Of a DNA stretch of 64,000 nt, positions 35,961 through 47,795 are shown one piece after another (position 1 is the first letter of the stretch; every line of letters begins with the position of its first letter). Below the pieces are notes generated by a model that searched no databases, was not told the origin of the DNA, and saw nothing but the letters and a program-made list of their open reading frames with translations. Origin of the DNA: Tubulanus polymorphus (taxonomy: Eukaryota; Nemertea; Palaeonemertea; Tubulaniformes; Tubulanidae). Position numbers and translations under genes: made by a program. The stretch is taken from positions 28,488,001 through 28,552,000 of the forward strand of contig NC_134025.1 of assembly GCF_964204645.1 (NCBI RefSeq), read 5' to 3'.

Positions 35961-36232
35961 GACACAACACGCAGCACATGTACCAGTATATATAACAATC
36001 GGCATAATTCGACTAGTAATTCTTAACAGCCCATTCTATAGTCCTTCAATGAATCAATTATACACCTGTTTGTAACTATTGAACTACTGCTGTATTATAG
36101 AATAGCACAATGTATTATAATGACACCTGATTTGCTCAAAGATAACGAATGAATGAAGTGATATTCAGTATTTATACATCTAACATATCTATATTATATA
36201 CATATCGATCATCGTACACTGGATTTATTTTA

Positions 36233-38099
36233 CTAATCAAAGAACTTTCGATTTGGATTGGAACCGAATAGAGAATTTCGAATCTCGGGAAGCATCTGTA
36301 AAATAAAACAAATACACATGTTTAACACTAACTCAAGATTCAATCAATATTTATCATCCAGATGGACTTGTCTACAAAACCAGTCCTGGTAGAAGAGTCT
36401 AGTTTATTATCCTTACCTGGCCACTCATTAGCTCTAACCTCTTGTCTAAGGTATTCACAACTTTGATTTTGCCTTTATTTGCAAGAAGGATAACTCCACC
36501 GGATCTGAAAACAAATAAACATGTGTATTTGGCACTGTCAATAAAGTGCTTCAACATATCGGGTAGAAAGTATTGGAAGAGGATACATACGTTTCAGACC
36601 CTAAGAAGTTTTCTGTATCCATGCTGGCTTTCACATCTTTTTTGATTAGCTCTTTACATTTATTGATAGCAGCTGGTAAACAATCCTACAATTCAACAAT
36701 AATTAAGGATCATTCATTTGATGTAGGAGGCACTATTTAAGAAGAGAAGATGAAATGAAATATTTGGTCCATTTAACCTGGAACCATGCAAACCATAATT
36801 AAGATTTTACTTAATTCGAAGAAATCTTGGCAGTCCCTTAGTCACTTGAATCAAATGCGTTCTACTGTAGGAATAAATACTGATAGTGCCTACTTACTCT
36901 AACTATATTCAGATCTTCTTGTCTGCATTGAACCGATACTTCATCTTCACCCAACTTACACAAGCCCTGTTTAAAAAATCAGATATCATAAGCTGATTGA
37001 ATATTACCATACCTAGCATGATAAGTTCTTTATTCAAAACAATTATGAATGAATCGTATACCTGACTTATAAGACCTAAAAGAACTGCTTTGTATTTATT
37101 CTTATCATTAGCTATATGAACAAGTCTGCAGCGGGCATCTTCAATTACATTCTGAAACAAGGCAAAATATTCAAAACATTGAATCATTAACGCAACTAAA
37201 TTCTGAGCCATGGTTAAAAGGCAGAAATTAGCAATGTGTCATTAATAAAGACTTGAGGAAAATCCACAATGACTTGAAGAATAACTAAAATTCTCTGTTG
37301 CAACTAAAAACCATTATTACGGAAAGATAATGGTTTTGGTTGAAGAATTAAGATTAATGTTTTTTTGCAATGAGAAAATCTTTTTTTATTGTGGGTTCAT
37401 AGTTATCTATATTACCTGGATATGTTCCTCTCTGGCTTTCAGTATCTTCAACCTCGCTTGATTCAACAAGTTTGAATTTTGTCTAAAATGAAGATTAACA
37501 AATAAAAATCATCATATTTGACAATTAATTACCGACGGAAAAACGCTGTCTTCTTACATTTTTTTCTGAAGTTCTACTTGTTTTTCTTTCCTTTCATAAA
37601 ACTCCATGATCTTCATTCGTTGCTGTTGAACGAGTCGCCCCTTTTCGATATTGAACTCTTCCTCAGCCTTAGATTAGAAAACAGAACATCTTATCATCAA
37701 GGTAAAATAATAGGTAGGCTTTGACATCTCATGATCACGACACCACAGGCTGCACAGGCACAGATCATGAATAATTGACAGCTACAATAATACAAACCTT
37801 AGCATCAATTTCTTCAGCTTTTTCATTAGCCTCCTGATCTATGAAGGCCATCATATGCTGAATCTAAAAAGAGAGAATTATAACATTCATAATATAACAA
37901 AAAGCAAATGATTCATAGTGAAGCAGGGGCCGTAGTTTACACAGACTACACGGCAAAATCAGAGAGAATTTACATATTACATGTACCTTTCAGGTCAACT
38001 ATTTGCATTTCTACGATAATCCAATTACCCAAAATTGATTGAATAGAAATATAAGAAAATAATTACTTGTTTCTGCACATCTTGATCGCTTAACGGCAT
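36233..38099 (-). CDS. ATP6V1E1: V-type H+-ATPase subunit E
   Basis: This is a peripheral-stalk subunit of the V1 sector, which holds the catalytic hexamer against the membrane motor in acidifying organelles. Exons on the complement: 38099-38067, 37863-37798, 37667-37558, 37482-37416, 37151-37062, 36966-36898, 36685-36591, 36504-36417, 36295-36233. The product is 226 aa, the same length as human. The N-terminal coiled-coil half is nearly identical to the family ([39 protein letters not shown]). The globular C-terminal half ends in [12 protein letters not shown]. It is divergent from the BCL2L13-like gene, with about 800 bases between the start codons. Confidence 0.97.
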
Positions 38100-38917
38100 C
38101 TTGAAGCTTTAGAAAATGATGGAATTCGTATGTGAAATTATTCTAATTTTGACACTTCCTAGGCGCTGACCGAAAAATCATGTGACTTACTGGTTGTTTC
38201 TAAAATGCGGGTTCCGGACTTACGTACGCACAGATCTCGTCCGGTACACGAGTCCGAGGCCAACGCTCTGGGATTCCCACCTTGGCGGTGACGTCAATGG
38301 GAAAGCCCGATTGGTTCTCGCATTGAAATCCAGACCAGGATATCACGAATACTGATAAGTTTCCGAGTGATTAACACCAATACAGATAAAAATCAGGTAG
38401 GTGCACATTCGACTAAAGCAGTTAAGGTGTGTTCAATTCGATTTCTAGCGTTTTTGAAGCACTCGACCATCAAAATCGGTGAAAGATTTCGGGTCGAACT
38501 CAAACTCAACGTTTTAAAAATTAAATTTCGAAATCGGCAAAAACCGGCGTCATAGACATAGCATTTTCGGTCCAGGCGATTTCGGCCCTAATGTCGGGTT
38601 CAAAGACATATGATATAATTTACGAACTATTCATTGGAAGTTAACGGGATTATTAGTTTCGTTAGAAGCAGGAAGCTATTTGTTGCTTTCATATCAATAT
38701 CATGCCTGGATTGTCAAAATCGGATGAGAAATAACGAAATAGTAAGCGACTGAAGTTGAGTAGTTTGTGAGCGTCGTTAGCCCCCTTGTTATTTTATATA
38801 TACTATGTACATTGGATTAACAGATTATCGTTTTTACATTACCTACAACTCTGATACGAGCCCCTGTGATTTGATTGATTCCTATTTCGATGTTTTACTT
38901 TATTGTTTAATTTCAGG
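38100..38917. promoter_or_regulatory. divergent promoter region, ATP6V1E / BCL2L13-like
   Basis: The interval between the two start codons contains a perfect TGACGTCA at 38289-38296 and an inverted CCAAT box (ATTGG near 38310). Near its right end is a half copy (38788-38868) of the hairpin element found at 24967. The BCL2L13-like coding exon is preceded by TTTCAG at 38917, so an upstream non-coding exon is likely in this region. Confidence 0.55.
38788..38868. mobile_element. half copy of the 24967-25144 hairpin element
   Basis: The sequence equals the right arm of that element with about one or two changes, ending in GAGCCCCTGTG. The left arm is absent, so it is a truncated copy. It ends about 50 bases before the acceptor of the BCL2L13-like first coding exon. 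Confidence 0.8.
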
Positions 38918-41652
38918 ATGGCTGGCAGTGTTAGTGAGGGTCAGAACGACGAATACTTCTACGAAACGAAGGCGTTAGTGCTTCAGTATCTCGGCCTGGT
39001 TCCGGGGGCGTTATCAAATTTGAATTATGAGCAACTTGACCTTTCAGCATCAAGCAGCGTGAACGCTGTAAATCAGTCTTCTAGAAGCATATCCGATGAT
39101 GATACTTCGTCTTTACGAAGTTCCGTTGATTACCGAGAATTTGAATCGAGACCCGATGAAGTCGATGGCAATTATCCTCGGACCAGCTCGGCGAAATCAT
39201 CCCCGCAAAAACCGTGTTTTAGGTCGACAGTGACGTCTCCGAGTTCTCCTCTTTACCTCGAAGGTCAATGCGGTAAAGTTTGCGATTATGGAGAGCCAAA
39301 GCAGACTGTAATGATTGGTGATAATGTGAGAAATGATGCGACTAAACGACGATCATCCGAAGGAATTTCTATTATAGATTCTTCATTAAGTCATGTAAAC
39401 AATTCGTCAGTAAATGAATCGACTGATAGTAGTAGATTCTATACTCCCGACCGACAGATAAGCAGTAGCTATAGCGAATCATTTCTAAGCGCTGAAACCA
39501 CGTTAGTTGATACTCCGACGTGGCGTTCTACTGAGAGTCTATCGTCGAATAGCGGTCGACGTCGAAGAGTGAGTCGTGAAGAACTGAGTTCTAACGTTCA
39601 ATCCGACGGAGTCACTCGCTTAATGAGAGATGAATTATCATCGCCGCAGAGGAGGAGACACGCTGCGTCCGATCCTGTTTATCACACCGGTCAACCAATC
39701 GCTGACCGGTCAAATCTATTACTGAATTTACAACCTACATGCGCTCAGGCTCAATCACCTGACTGCGATATGGATCGTGGAGCTTATTTAGAGTATCTTC
39801 AAAATGAGTTCGAAGAAGGTAATCTTTTTGTGACATAGATAATGGTGATTTTACTAGTCAAACTCGCTCGAGTCATTGAAGTTGGGACGACCATTTGGTT
39901 GACGATATACTTTTTAAGTAAATTGAATTGCGAATACAAATTAGGTCCCAAATATAGAGATGACTTCAGTGATGACTCAATCGAGTTCAACTGTATATGA
40001 ATTCTTAACTTTCATGTATATTTCTTCTAACTTCAGTGAAAAGACTCCAAACGCCCAACTCTATCACTCCGATTGCTGATGTGCTTCAAAGTCCAGAAGC
40101 GGAAGTAGCTAAGATGTTGGATTCTATATCGGCAGAGGTGATGAAAACATACGGAACTAGTATAGATGAAGCGACCAGACGCGTTCTGAAAGAAAGCATG
40201 GTTCAAATGACGTACGAAGATTTCCGGAATGCCGGTGATAGTTTACTGGTTCGTGCCCCTCCTGGCATTCATCGGGTGAGTTTTGAATGTATCATATTGA
40301 ATTGAATGTCCAAAATTTCAGATGTGAAACACCTATGATGTTTTTGAATCTATTTTCAGATCAGTCTAGCTCTGTGCTTTAGTCGGCAGATCGCCAACGC
40401 AATGCTGCAACGCGGTGGACAGAGTCTAAGAAGCGTAACTGATTTTTCCGTTCAGTTTGTCGCGAATACTGCTGCTAATTTTATACTGGAAAGAGGAGGA
40501 TGGGTATGTATTCTGTTGTATGTAATATTTATGTGGTGTAGAGATTTTTGGTGGTACGTTTACCCTAGTGTTATGGTGTTTAACCCAACAATTGCACGAA
40601 TTCAAATTGGAATCGACCTCGTATTAAACGTGTTTCCTCAATAGATGCCAAGGGCCAAATTATTTGTGTTTATTGTTGTAGAATCTGCTCATTTTGCTGA
40701 TTGCATTTTCAGTTAACTACTTTACAAACATTTATCCGTGGACATATATAGTGTAAAAACTTGGGTAAGTGCATGCATTGCCCAATGATCATCAGTCATC
40801 TCTCTAGATTCGGAGCTTTTGTATTAGTCTTGATCATTGATTGCTTAAATTGGTGATTGGTTGTTTGTTTGCATGCAAATCAGTTGACTATGTAATGTAT
40901 TGCATTGATTTCCTTATTCATCATCATCAATATCACGGATGTATAGAGGCCTGGAAGAGGCCTATTTGTTTCTGGCTCGTTTGGTGATTAATACTGGTCT
41001 AGGTGACAGGGTTTCTTTAAAAGAACTCTCTCATATTGAAATGATATTAATTTCATTACGATTTATTGGAACTTATCTGATTTTTCATTGATCTTTTATT
41101 CAAATTATCCAACCATTTACCTAACTATTTCATTTCTAAATCCAGCCTTTCTTTTTCAGTCAGCCTGTGGTTTTGTTTTGGATAAGAATTTGACAAATAT
41201 TGATTTAATTTCAATTTTCTGTACCTCTGGTAGTTTAAAAGGGAATAACTGTGGACATATTTTCTTTTCAGAACTCAATAACTGATTTAGAGTTTGAGTC
41301 CAGTCCTGATTCACCATTCCCACCGGATTCAAACTTGTCATTCCCACCGATTCCAGACACAAGGTCACAACCAAGCATTACTAGTAATTCATCTGGTGCA
41401 ACTCTATTAGCGCAGGATAGTGAATTAACTGAAGATACAGTTGGAGATTTACCCTCCGTTTCTAATATTGATACGTTAAATGAAAGTACTCGGAGTCGTG
41501 TATCTGATGTTTCTAATTTATCGGCTGCTGAATTAACCGAAGACTACCAGGAAGTAATGAATTCCTATGTGCAGTGGGGTTCTGCATTTATAGGTGTAGT
41601 AGCTGTTGCTATTGGTGTTAGTTTTGCAATTTATCGCAGTCACGATAGATGA
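38918..41652 (+). CDS. BCL2L13: BCL2L13-like (BCL-Rambo) tail-anchored protein
   Basis: Vertebrate BCL2L13 is an outer-mitochondrial-membrane Bcl-2-like protein that acts as a mitophagy receptor. Exons: 38918-39818, 40037-40275, 40360-40503, 41272-41652, giving 554 aa. The start (YFYETKALVLQYLGLVPG) matches the conserved human N-terminus FHYETKYVVLSYLGLL. The helical Bcl-2-like part is at residues about 301-428 and ends in FILERGGW, like the BH2-type IIQQGGW of human. A Ser-rich disordered segment of about 250 residues separates the N-terminal motif from this part. The C-terminus (residues about 527-554) is a hydrophobic tail anchor with a short basic end, SHDR. A YQEV motif in acidic context (residues about 520-523) could be an LC3-interacting region. 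Its place beside ATP6V1E supports orthology. Confidence 0.88.
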
Positions 41653-41770
41653 TAAGAACTATATCTTCACAAAAAAGACCTACAGATACCCTAGAGATTG
41701 TTATTCATTCTGAATGTTGTGCGATTATGTGTTAATTTTCTTTTGAAGTATTTTGTTGAAATTGTGGCAA

Positions 41771-41776
41771 AATAAA
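41771..41776 (+). terminator. poly(A) signal candidate of the BCL2L13-like gene
   Basis: AATAAA 119 bases after the stop codon. Confidence 0.6.
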
Positions 41777-41964
41777 TTATTTTTAATGCTTAATTAGATG
41801 GCGTTTCTTGGTGAATATCTTTAAACAGAGCTGAGAGGATCGGAGAGAATCAAGCCGATTCTATATAACATTTGAAGTTTGCAGGGCACTCTGCCTAAGG
41901 ACATTTCAATCTCATACAAATTTGCTTTAAAACTTGAAAGGGTTAATCAAACTGAAAGCTAAAC

Positions 41965-42198
41965 CTGGTGGCAGCACCATACGGTCTCCTAGCGGTATTT
42001 CTGTGAACTAATGCAGCGTTCGGGCTAAACCAGCCGGGGAAGTTAGGTGGTACTCATTGGTGTTCAGCTCTATATTGTCAATATCCATCATATTTGCTTT
42101 TCGAAAAGTGTTCACGGTTGGGTAAACGAATACACAGCCCGCGGTATTATATTAGTTCACAGAAATTCCGCTAGGTGACCGTACGGTGCTGCCACCGG
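41965..42198. mobile_element. ~234-bp MITE-like element upstream of ACAD8
   Basis: Terminal inverted repeats of about 45 bases: GGTGGCAGCACCATACGGTC on the left against the complement of GACCGTACGGTGCTGCCACC on the right. The match continues through TAGCGG-ATTTCTGTGAACTAAT with few mismatches. No coding capacity. Confidence 0.8.
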
Positions 42199-42295
42199 AG
42201 TCCCACACCCTTCACTTTTTATTACAATCCCGATAAACAATTTTTCCTAATACTTCTAATACATCTGCACTAAACATATTTGTCTTATTAGTGAA

Positions 42296-44538
42296 ATGGC
42301 TTGTTTTCTGAAAAATATTGGTTTATTGCGCGTATCTGGTCGATATGCACGACTGATTACTATCAATAATCGATCACTTTCATCATGTATTGATCGTAAG
42401 TAATAATTGATTACAATAAACAACCTGTTGATTGAGGCTGGTCCACTGGGTATTATATAACTTGCCATCGAAGATGCGACCCATTTATGCGGCCCTCATT
42501 ATCAATATCTTAAGAACTCACTTTTCATTTTTAGCCTCAACTGGTTTAACAGATGAACAGAAACATATTCAGAAAGTTGCAGATGACTTCGCCAGAAACG
42601 AAATGGCTCCTCATATGGCAAAATGGGACCAAGAGGTATTATTCTAGCAGCAATCTTTGAAAATCGTTTTACTCCTCATCCTCATTGTCAAACGTTTAAT
42701 TTCAATGGACTTTTCTCTACAGGAAATCTTTCCAAAAGACTTATTCAAAAAGTGCGGTGCCCTGGGGTTTGGAGCTATATATTGTAAAGAAGATCATGGA
42801 GGAACTGGACTTTCACGATTTGATGCTACGGTTATTTTCGAAGCTATGTCTCGTGGTTGTGTTTCTACAACTGCGTATGTCAGTATTCACAAGTACGTTG
42901 AAAAATCGCTAAAAATCAGTGACAATTTTTCCATTATTTTAGATAATTCTGCTTCATTCTAATCTACTTTCCAGTATGTGTGCATGGATGATAGATAAGT
43001 TCGGCTCTGATGAACATAGAAATCGCTGGATTCCTAAAATGAATGCTATGGAATTACTGGGGTCATACTGCTTAACTGAACCAGGTTTGTAAAAAGCCTT
43101 TACATCATCTTTTAAATGTGCTACATTATTTAATGTTTGTGTTTTATAACTTTATTTAGATAGTGGCAGTGATGCTGCATCACTTCAAACTACTGCCGTA
43201 AAAGATGGTGATCATTATATTCTCAATGGAACTAAGGTAATGGAGAGTTGTAGGGTTACAAACCAATAAACATGAGTACTTTGTGGATTATTTTTGTTTT
43301 GTTAGAAATAAGAGCTTTCGCTACTTGTGAATAGTTGCTTCATTGGGTAGTAAATGAACGTTTACATATTTCTAATAAAAGTTTATAAAGTTAACCTCGA
43401 GTACTACCTGTCTTCAGGTGCAATGTTAAGAAATTCTTTCAAGGATGTTTTGTAATCTAGCATTGATTATTATTGTGTTTTTTGCTTTATATAATTTAGG
43501 CATTTATCAGCGGAGGAGGAGCAACTGATGTTTATCTGGTAATGTGTCGAACATCTGGTAAAGGACCAAAAGGAATCTCATGTATTCTCGTCGAGAAGGA
43601 CACACCCGGCCTTCAGTTTGGTAAAAAGGAGAAAAAGGTCCGTTAAGTTTTTTGACATTCAAATATAACTCCCGAGTCATGCCCATACATGTATTTGAAT
43701 AATTTGAAATATATTTGAATTATAGATTGGTTGGAATAGTCATCCTACACGTCAGGTTATTCTAGAAGACTGTAAAGTTCCGGTTAGTAATATACTCGGT
43801 GAAGAAGGCGGTGGATTCAATATAGCTATGCACGGCATTAATGGTGGTCGTATCAATGTAGGTATGTAGCGAGGTAAAACTCGATTGACTTTTCAAAAAT
43901 GATCAGTTGTATACATCGTATATGAACTGGCATATACTACATGTAAATTTGTTTTCTGTTCTGCAGCTGCATGTTCACTCGGAGCAGCACAAGCTGCTAT
44001 TGAAGCCGCCGGTGATCACTTGAAAGTGCGAAAACAGTTCGGCAAACCGCTGAAAGACTTTCAGTATTTACAATTCAAGTTGGCAGACATGGCGACTAAA
44101 GTTGTGACGTCGCGATTAATGGTACGGAATGCAGCTGAGGCTCTTCAGAATGGTTCTCCTAACACTGTGTCATTGTGTTCTATGACTAAATTATACGTCA
44201 CTGATGCTTGTTTTGAGGTAAATACTCGCTGCTTAAAAGAGTTCACTAGCTCCGTGTGGGAAATGTTAATACTTATATCATCTCTCTTTGTAGGTTTGTA
44301 ATGATGCTTTGCAGATGTTCGGTGGATATGGCTTCCTAAAGGATTATCCCGTGCAACAATATGTAAGGGATATCAGGGCCCATCAAATAATAGAGGGTAG
44401 GTTGATTAATAGCGTCATTATGTATTTCGCGGTGAAGTTGATGAAAGGATAATTAATGATGTTCAAAAATTTATTCATTTTGTTTCAGGGAGTAATGAAA
44501 TTATGCGGATGCTTATTGCAAGAGATGTTTTGAAATAG
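42296..44538 (+). CDS. ACAD8: isobutyryl-CoA dehydrogenase, mitochondrial
   Basis: This FAD-dependent acyl-CoA dehydrogenase oxidises isobutyryl-CoA to methacrylyl-CoA in valine breakdown. Exons: 42296-42395, 42535-42635, 42723-42892, 42975-43084, 43160-43236, 43500-43637, 43726-43861, 43967-44217, 44294-44396, 44489-44538. The product is 411 aa (human 415). A basic, Ser-rich N-terminus acts as the mitochondrial presequence, followed by SLSSCID as in human. ACAD signatures are [30 protein letters not shown] and [20 protein letters not shown]. The catalytic Glu is about residue 395 in HQIIEGSNEIM, the position used by isobutyryl- and short-chain dehydrogenases. Exon 6 uses a slightly unusual GTCCGT donor. 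Confidence 0.96.
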
Positions 44539-44810
44539 TTTGCGATTTATAAATACCTATGTATTTTGTGGGAGTGATGAATTTGTGTAGGGAACTGTGA
44601 TAACTAGAATCGTGTTATTAACCTGGTTTATTGATATTTTATAGGAGTTACTGAATGTACGTAACTCACTCTAATAACTCTTCAACTGTTCTGATTCTGA
44701 AATTAAATGTTTTAAATGCACAAAGCTTTAAGCGTCAAAGCTATTGACCAAGTCTATTCGGCATATACCAAGGTGCATTATAGTTCTATTGTACAACATG
44801 TATTGAATTT

Positions 44811-44816
44811 AATAAA
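44811..44816 (+). terminator. poly(A) signal candidate of ACAD8
   Basis: AATAAA 273 bases after the stop codon. Confidence 0.55.
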
Positions 44817-45597
44817 TGGTCTTTTTACCTGAATCCATTAGTTTATTGGTTTACCTCAGATAATCTGAAGCATCTGATTTGTTGAAAAGTTGTATGCGAC
44901 CTATGAGGAGCGAGGCATTTGTCTTTGTCATCCAGGGTGTTTCAAACAATGTCTGTATGCATGAAGTACCGGTATTATTTCTTGTCGTCATCAAGAAATC
45001 TCGGGAGGAAAAACTGGAAAGTTAGTGCCCAGTATGCAATAAAACTACCATAGAGAAATACCAGGTATCTGAATCCTAAATACAGAATATAGACACAAAA
45101 TCTACAGCACAAATATTTTTATTTTTTTCAACTCTTCGAGTGCTTACAACATGGATAAAATATGAAAATGCAAGTTGAGATCAGATTGTGTCACTAGTTC
45201 TCCATTCGATTTCAATTAGATTTATCTTGACTATAACACAAAATTAATATCTCTTGAGTATTATTCAGTAGATTGATTTTTATCACACAAGTACAAAGTA
45301 CACGCAAGCAGGAGGTTGTTGCTGTGGATGGTATTTTAACGCTGGTGTTGAGGAATGTCATAAGCAGGATGATGTGCTTACAGTTTACTACACCACACAT
45401 GTACTTCATTAAGTCAATAAACTTCTCAAGCGTAAACTAAGTTTCCAGTGACACACCTGGTTTTATACATAGATTGAAGAATTTCGTAGTCGGTCAGATC
45501 ACTAGTAAAATGCATTACGCGCCCAAAATAAAGAATCTAGCACCGCGAGACAATGAAATATACAGCTGTATTTGGCCCAGACAAACGGAAGATGATC

Positions 45598-45598
<1 letters not shown>

Positions 45599-45627
<29 letters not shown>
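45599..45627 (+). repeat. (AAT)n microsatellite
   Basis: About ten tandem AAT units in the ACAD8-CUEDC2 spacer. Confidence 0.9.
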
Positions 45628-45628
<1 letters not shown>

Positions 45629-46015
45629 TCCAGCTTATAAAAATCAAAATTCTTTTTACGTACGTAATAAAATATTTCTACCAGCATTCATGATGAATAA
45701 AATAAAAACAAATTAATATAAAAATATTAAATCATAAAGTAGTTGTTTAGTTAGTTATTGACATGTACATGTACATGTTAAATGACAATAAATAAATAGA
45801 ATTCTTTGATTTTTGTTGCTGTAAATGCACAAATCTATGCGCACGAAATCTGTTTCCTTGATACTTAAAGCTCAGCTTTGAAAATATATAAAACAATGAA
45901 ACTATATACACAACAAGTGGAGTTAATTAGCTAAGAGGTTTATGTTATATTAAGACATTGATTTGAATCTACGTGGGGTTCTTTAACCTATACCCATCTT
46001 AGGGATCAATAATTG

Positions 46016-47795
46016 TCAGTGGAACCTGTACTGTCTTGCTGGTTTTAAATTCACGTATGTCTTCTTCTGGTCTTCATCTTCTTCTTTCTTAATTTCGGTG
46101 AATCTTTCACCTTTAGTAGTGACGATTCGACCGTCCAAGTAACGAACCATCTTCTTTGGTTCCTATTAATTGAAGAATTGAAAGATTGTTTTAGAAAAAG
46201 CTAGCTATGGATGAATGGTGCTTCAAGAAGTAACTTACTTTCTTCACAGGTGGTGGTCTAAATGTCTTCTTGTCTTCATCGAGATCTATATAGGAATATC
46301 TGAAATAAACAATTCACATCATTAGAACACATCAAGTTCGATCAGTTAACAATAGAACAGTGATTCGTACTTCTGCACAATTTGATCTTTCACGCATTTA
46401 TCGTCCAACACTGCGGAACCTTTCTTCTTCAGACAATGAGAAGGTGGCTGTAGTAAAGACAAAAAAAAACCTTATCACACATTCACCAGCGCTTTTCATC
46501 GCGTTCTTTTAATCGGAAAATAATAATTACGTTTTTAGGGATCGAGACAGAATTCTCTTTAGATTCGTCGGGAACGAGAAGCATCTGCGCGGCAGCTTCG
46601 ACATCGCCGTCGGTTACGCAGAGACAATGACGCACCTCGAGAGCACACGCAGCTGGAAACATCTCTAACAGAACCTGAATCTGTGTTTCATCACAACTAC
46701 TACCAGTACTTAACTTACTCTGTAAATATACATCATAACATTCAAGTCTAGATCTAGAAATCTCAAAAAAAAAACCCTGACTATTCCCTGACTTTTGTCT
46801 AGAAAGGAATTTAAAAAAATCCCTGATTTTTCCCTGATTTCGAGGTGAGAGGCCCTGTTAGTGAAATGAAATCCAATAAATTGGGAGGGCACTGTAATTG
46901 GGTGCGAAAAGATAAACCCACAATATACAAATTTAGAATATTGAAATCTATTCAAGAATTAATATAACAATTTTAAAGACACATTTCAGACTCTCTCTCT
47001 AGAAACCAACATCATATTTTAGGTTTTTATCCCACATCTGAGTATACAGGTATTCAAAGCTGTAAACAAAAAGTTCAGTCATGACTTACGACAGATGAAG
47101 ATGTCGATCCAGTCGATGATTCTGAGAATGTTCTCGCTTGATGATTAACACCTCGTTCAGGCGGAAGAGCGTCTGGTATGTAACTCGATAGCAACTGCGG
47201 TGGTTTATTTTCTGTAAGACAGTGTACCGTATAAAAAAATGAAAAGATATCGCAATCGATTCATTGAAAATGTATTTCGAGTAAAACGTACCATTTTCCC
47301 TGCGACCCGACAACTGAGCCGACAGCTCAAACATCCATTCACAAATCGCCACACTGTAAAGATATGAACAAATACATAAAGATATATGTATTATTCGAGC
47401 TCTGTTTAAATTCAATGGCATAACATAAACAGTTCCTCAACTGGTATCAGTACTAACCTACTGATGTTTTCAAAACCCGGTAGATAGGCGTTCATCATTT
47501 CAGAAAATTCTTCAACATCGAAAGCTTCTTCAATGACGTCGTTATTTCCGAGGTCTTCCAATATACTGACGACGTACGACAAAACGATTTCATCGATAAA
47601 TCTATGTAGAAATTGATTAACAATGTCACAAACAACGGATCAAAACATGTACGAGAATGTTGTGTAAATCGACGATAAGCGGAGGTTTTAACCACAACCA
47701 CCGCGTAAATCGAAAACTACTCACATTTCAGTGATATTGTGAGCATGTAGGAAATTTGAAAGCGAAGCTTGAATTACGTGTTCCTTGTTATCCAT
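46016..47795 (-). CDS. CUEDC2: CUE domain-containing protein 2
   Basis: In vertebrates CUEDC2 is a ubiquitin-binding regulator of signalling and the spindle checkpoint. Exons on the complement: 47795-47725, 47601-47458, 47353-47292, 47211-47090, 46719-46531, 46447-46371, 46299-46239, 46162-46016. The product is 290 aa (human 287). The N-terminal helical module ([31 protein letters not shown]) matches human. The CUE domain lies at about residues 142-190, with the MFP motif at about 153-155 and the di-leucine near its end. The C-terminus, [12 protein letters not shown] then [13 protein letters not shown], is almost identical to human. It is convergent with ACAD8. Confidence 0.95.

Larger units (their letters stand above)
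33934..36232. other. spacer with 3' UTR of the carrier gene and of ATP6V1E
   Basis: The carrier and ATP6V1E genes converge here. AATAAA at 34688-34693 (plus) and at 35960-35955 (minus) are likely poly(A) signals. One inverted-repeat element lies at 34941-35163. A short stretch near 35480 (GGGGGCAGCACTATACGG) weakly resembles the element at 41965. No further gene seen. Confidence 0.5.
41653..42295. other. spacer BCL2L13-like - ACAD8
   Basis: AATAAA at 41771-41776 probably ends the BCL2L13-like transcript. The rest is largely an inverted-repeat element (41965-42198), leaving only about 100 bases before the ACAD8 start codon. Confidence 0.6.
44539..46015. other. spacer between convergent ACAD8 and CUEDC2
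   Basis: AATAAA at 44811-44816 should end ACAD8. The remainder is AT-rich and includes an (AAT)n microsatellite and an ACATGTACATGTACATGT palindrome near 45761. No gene seen. Confidence 0.55.
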
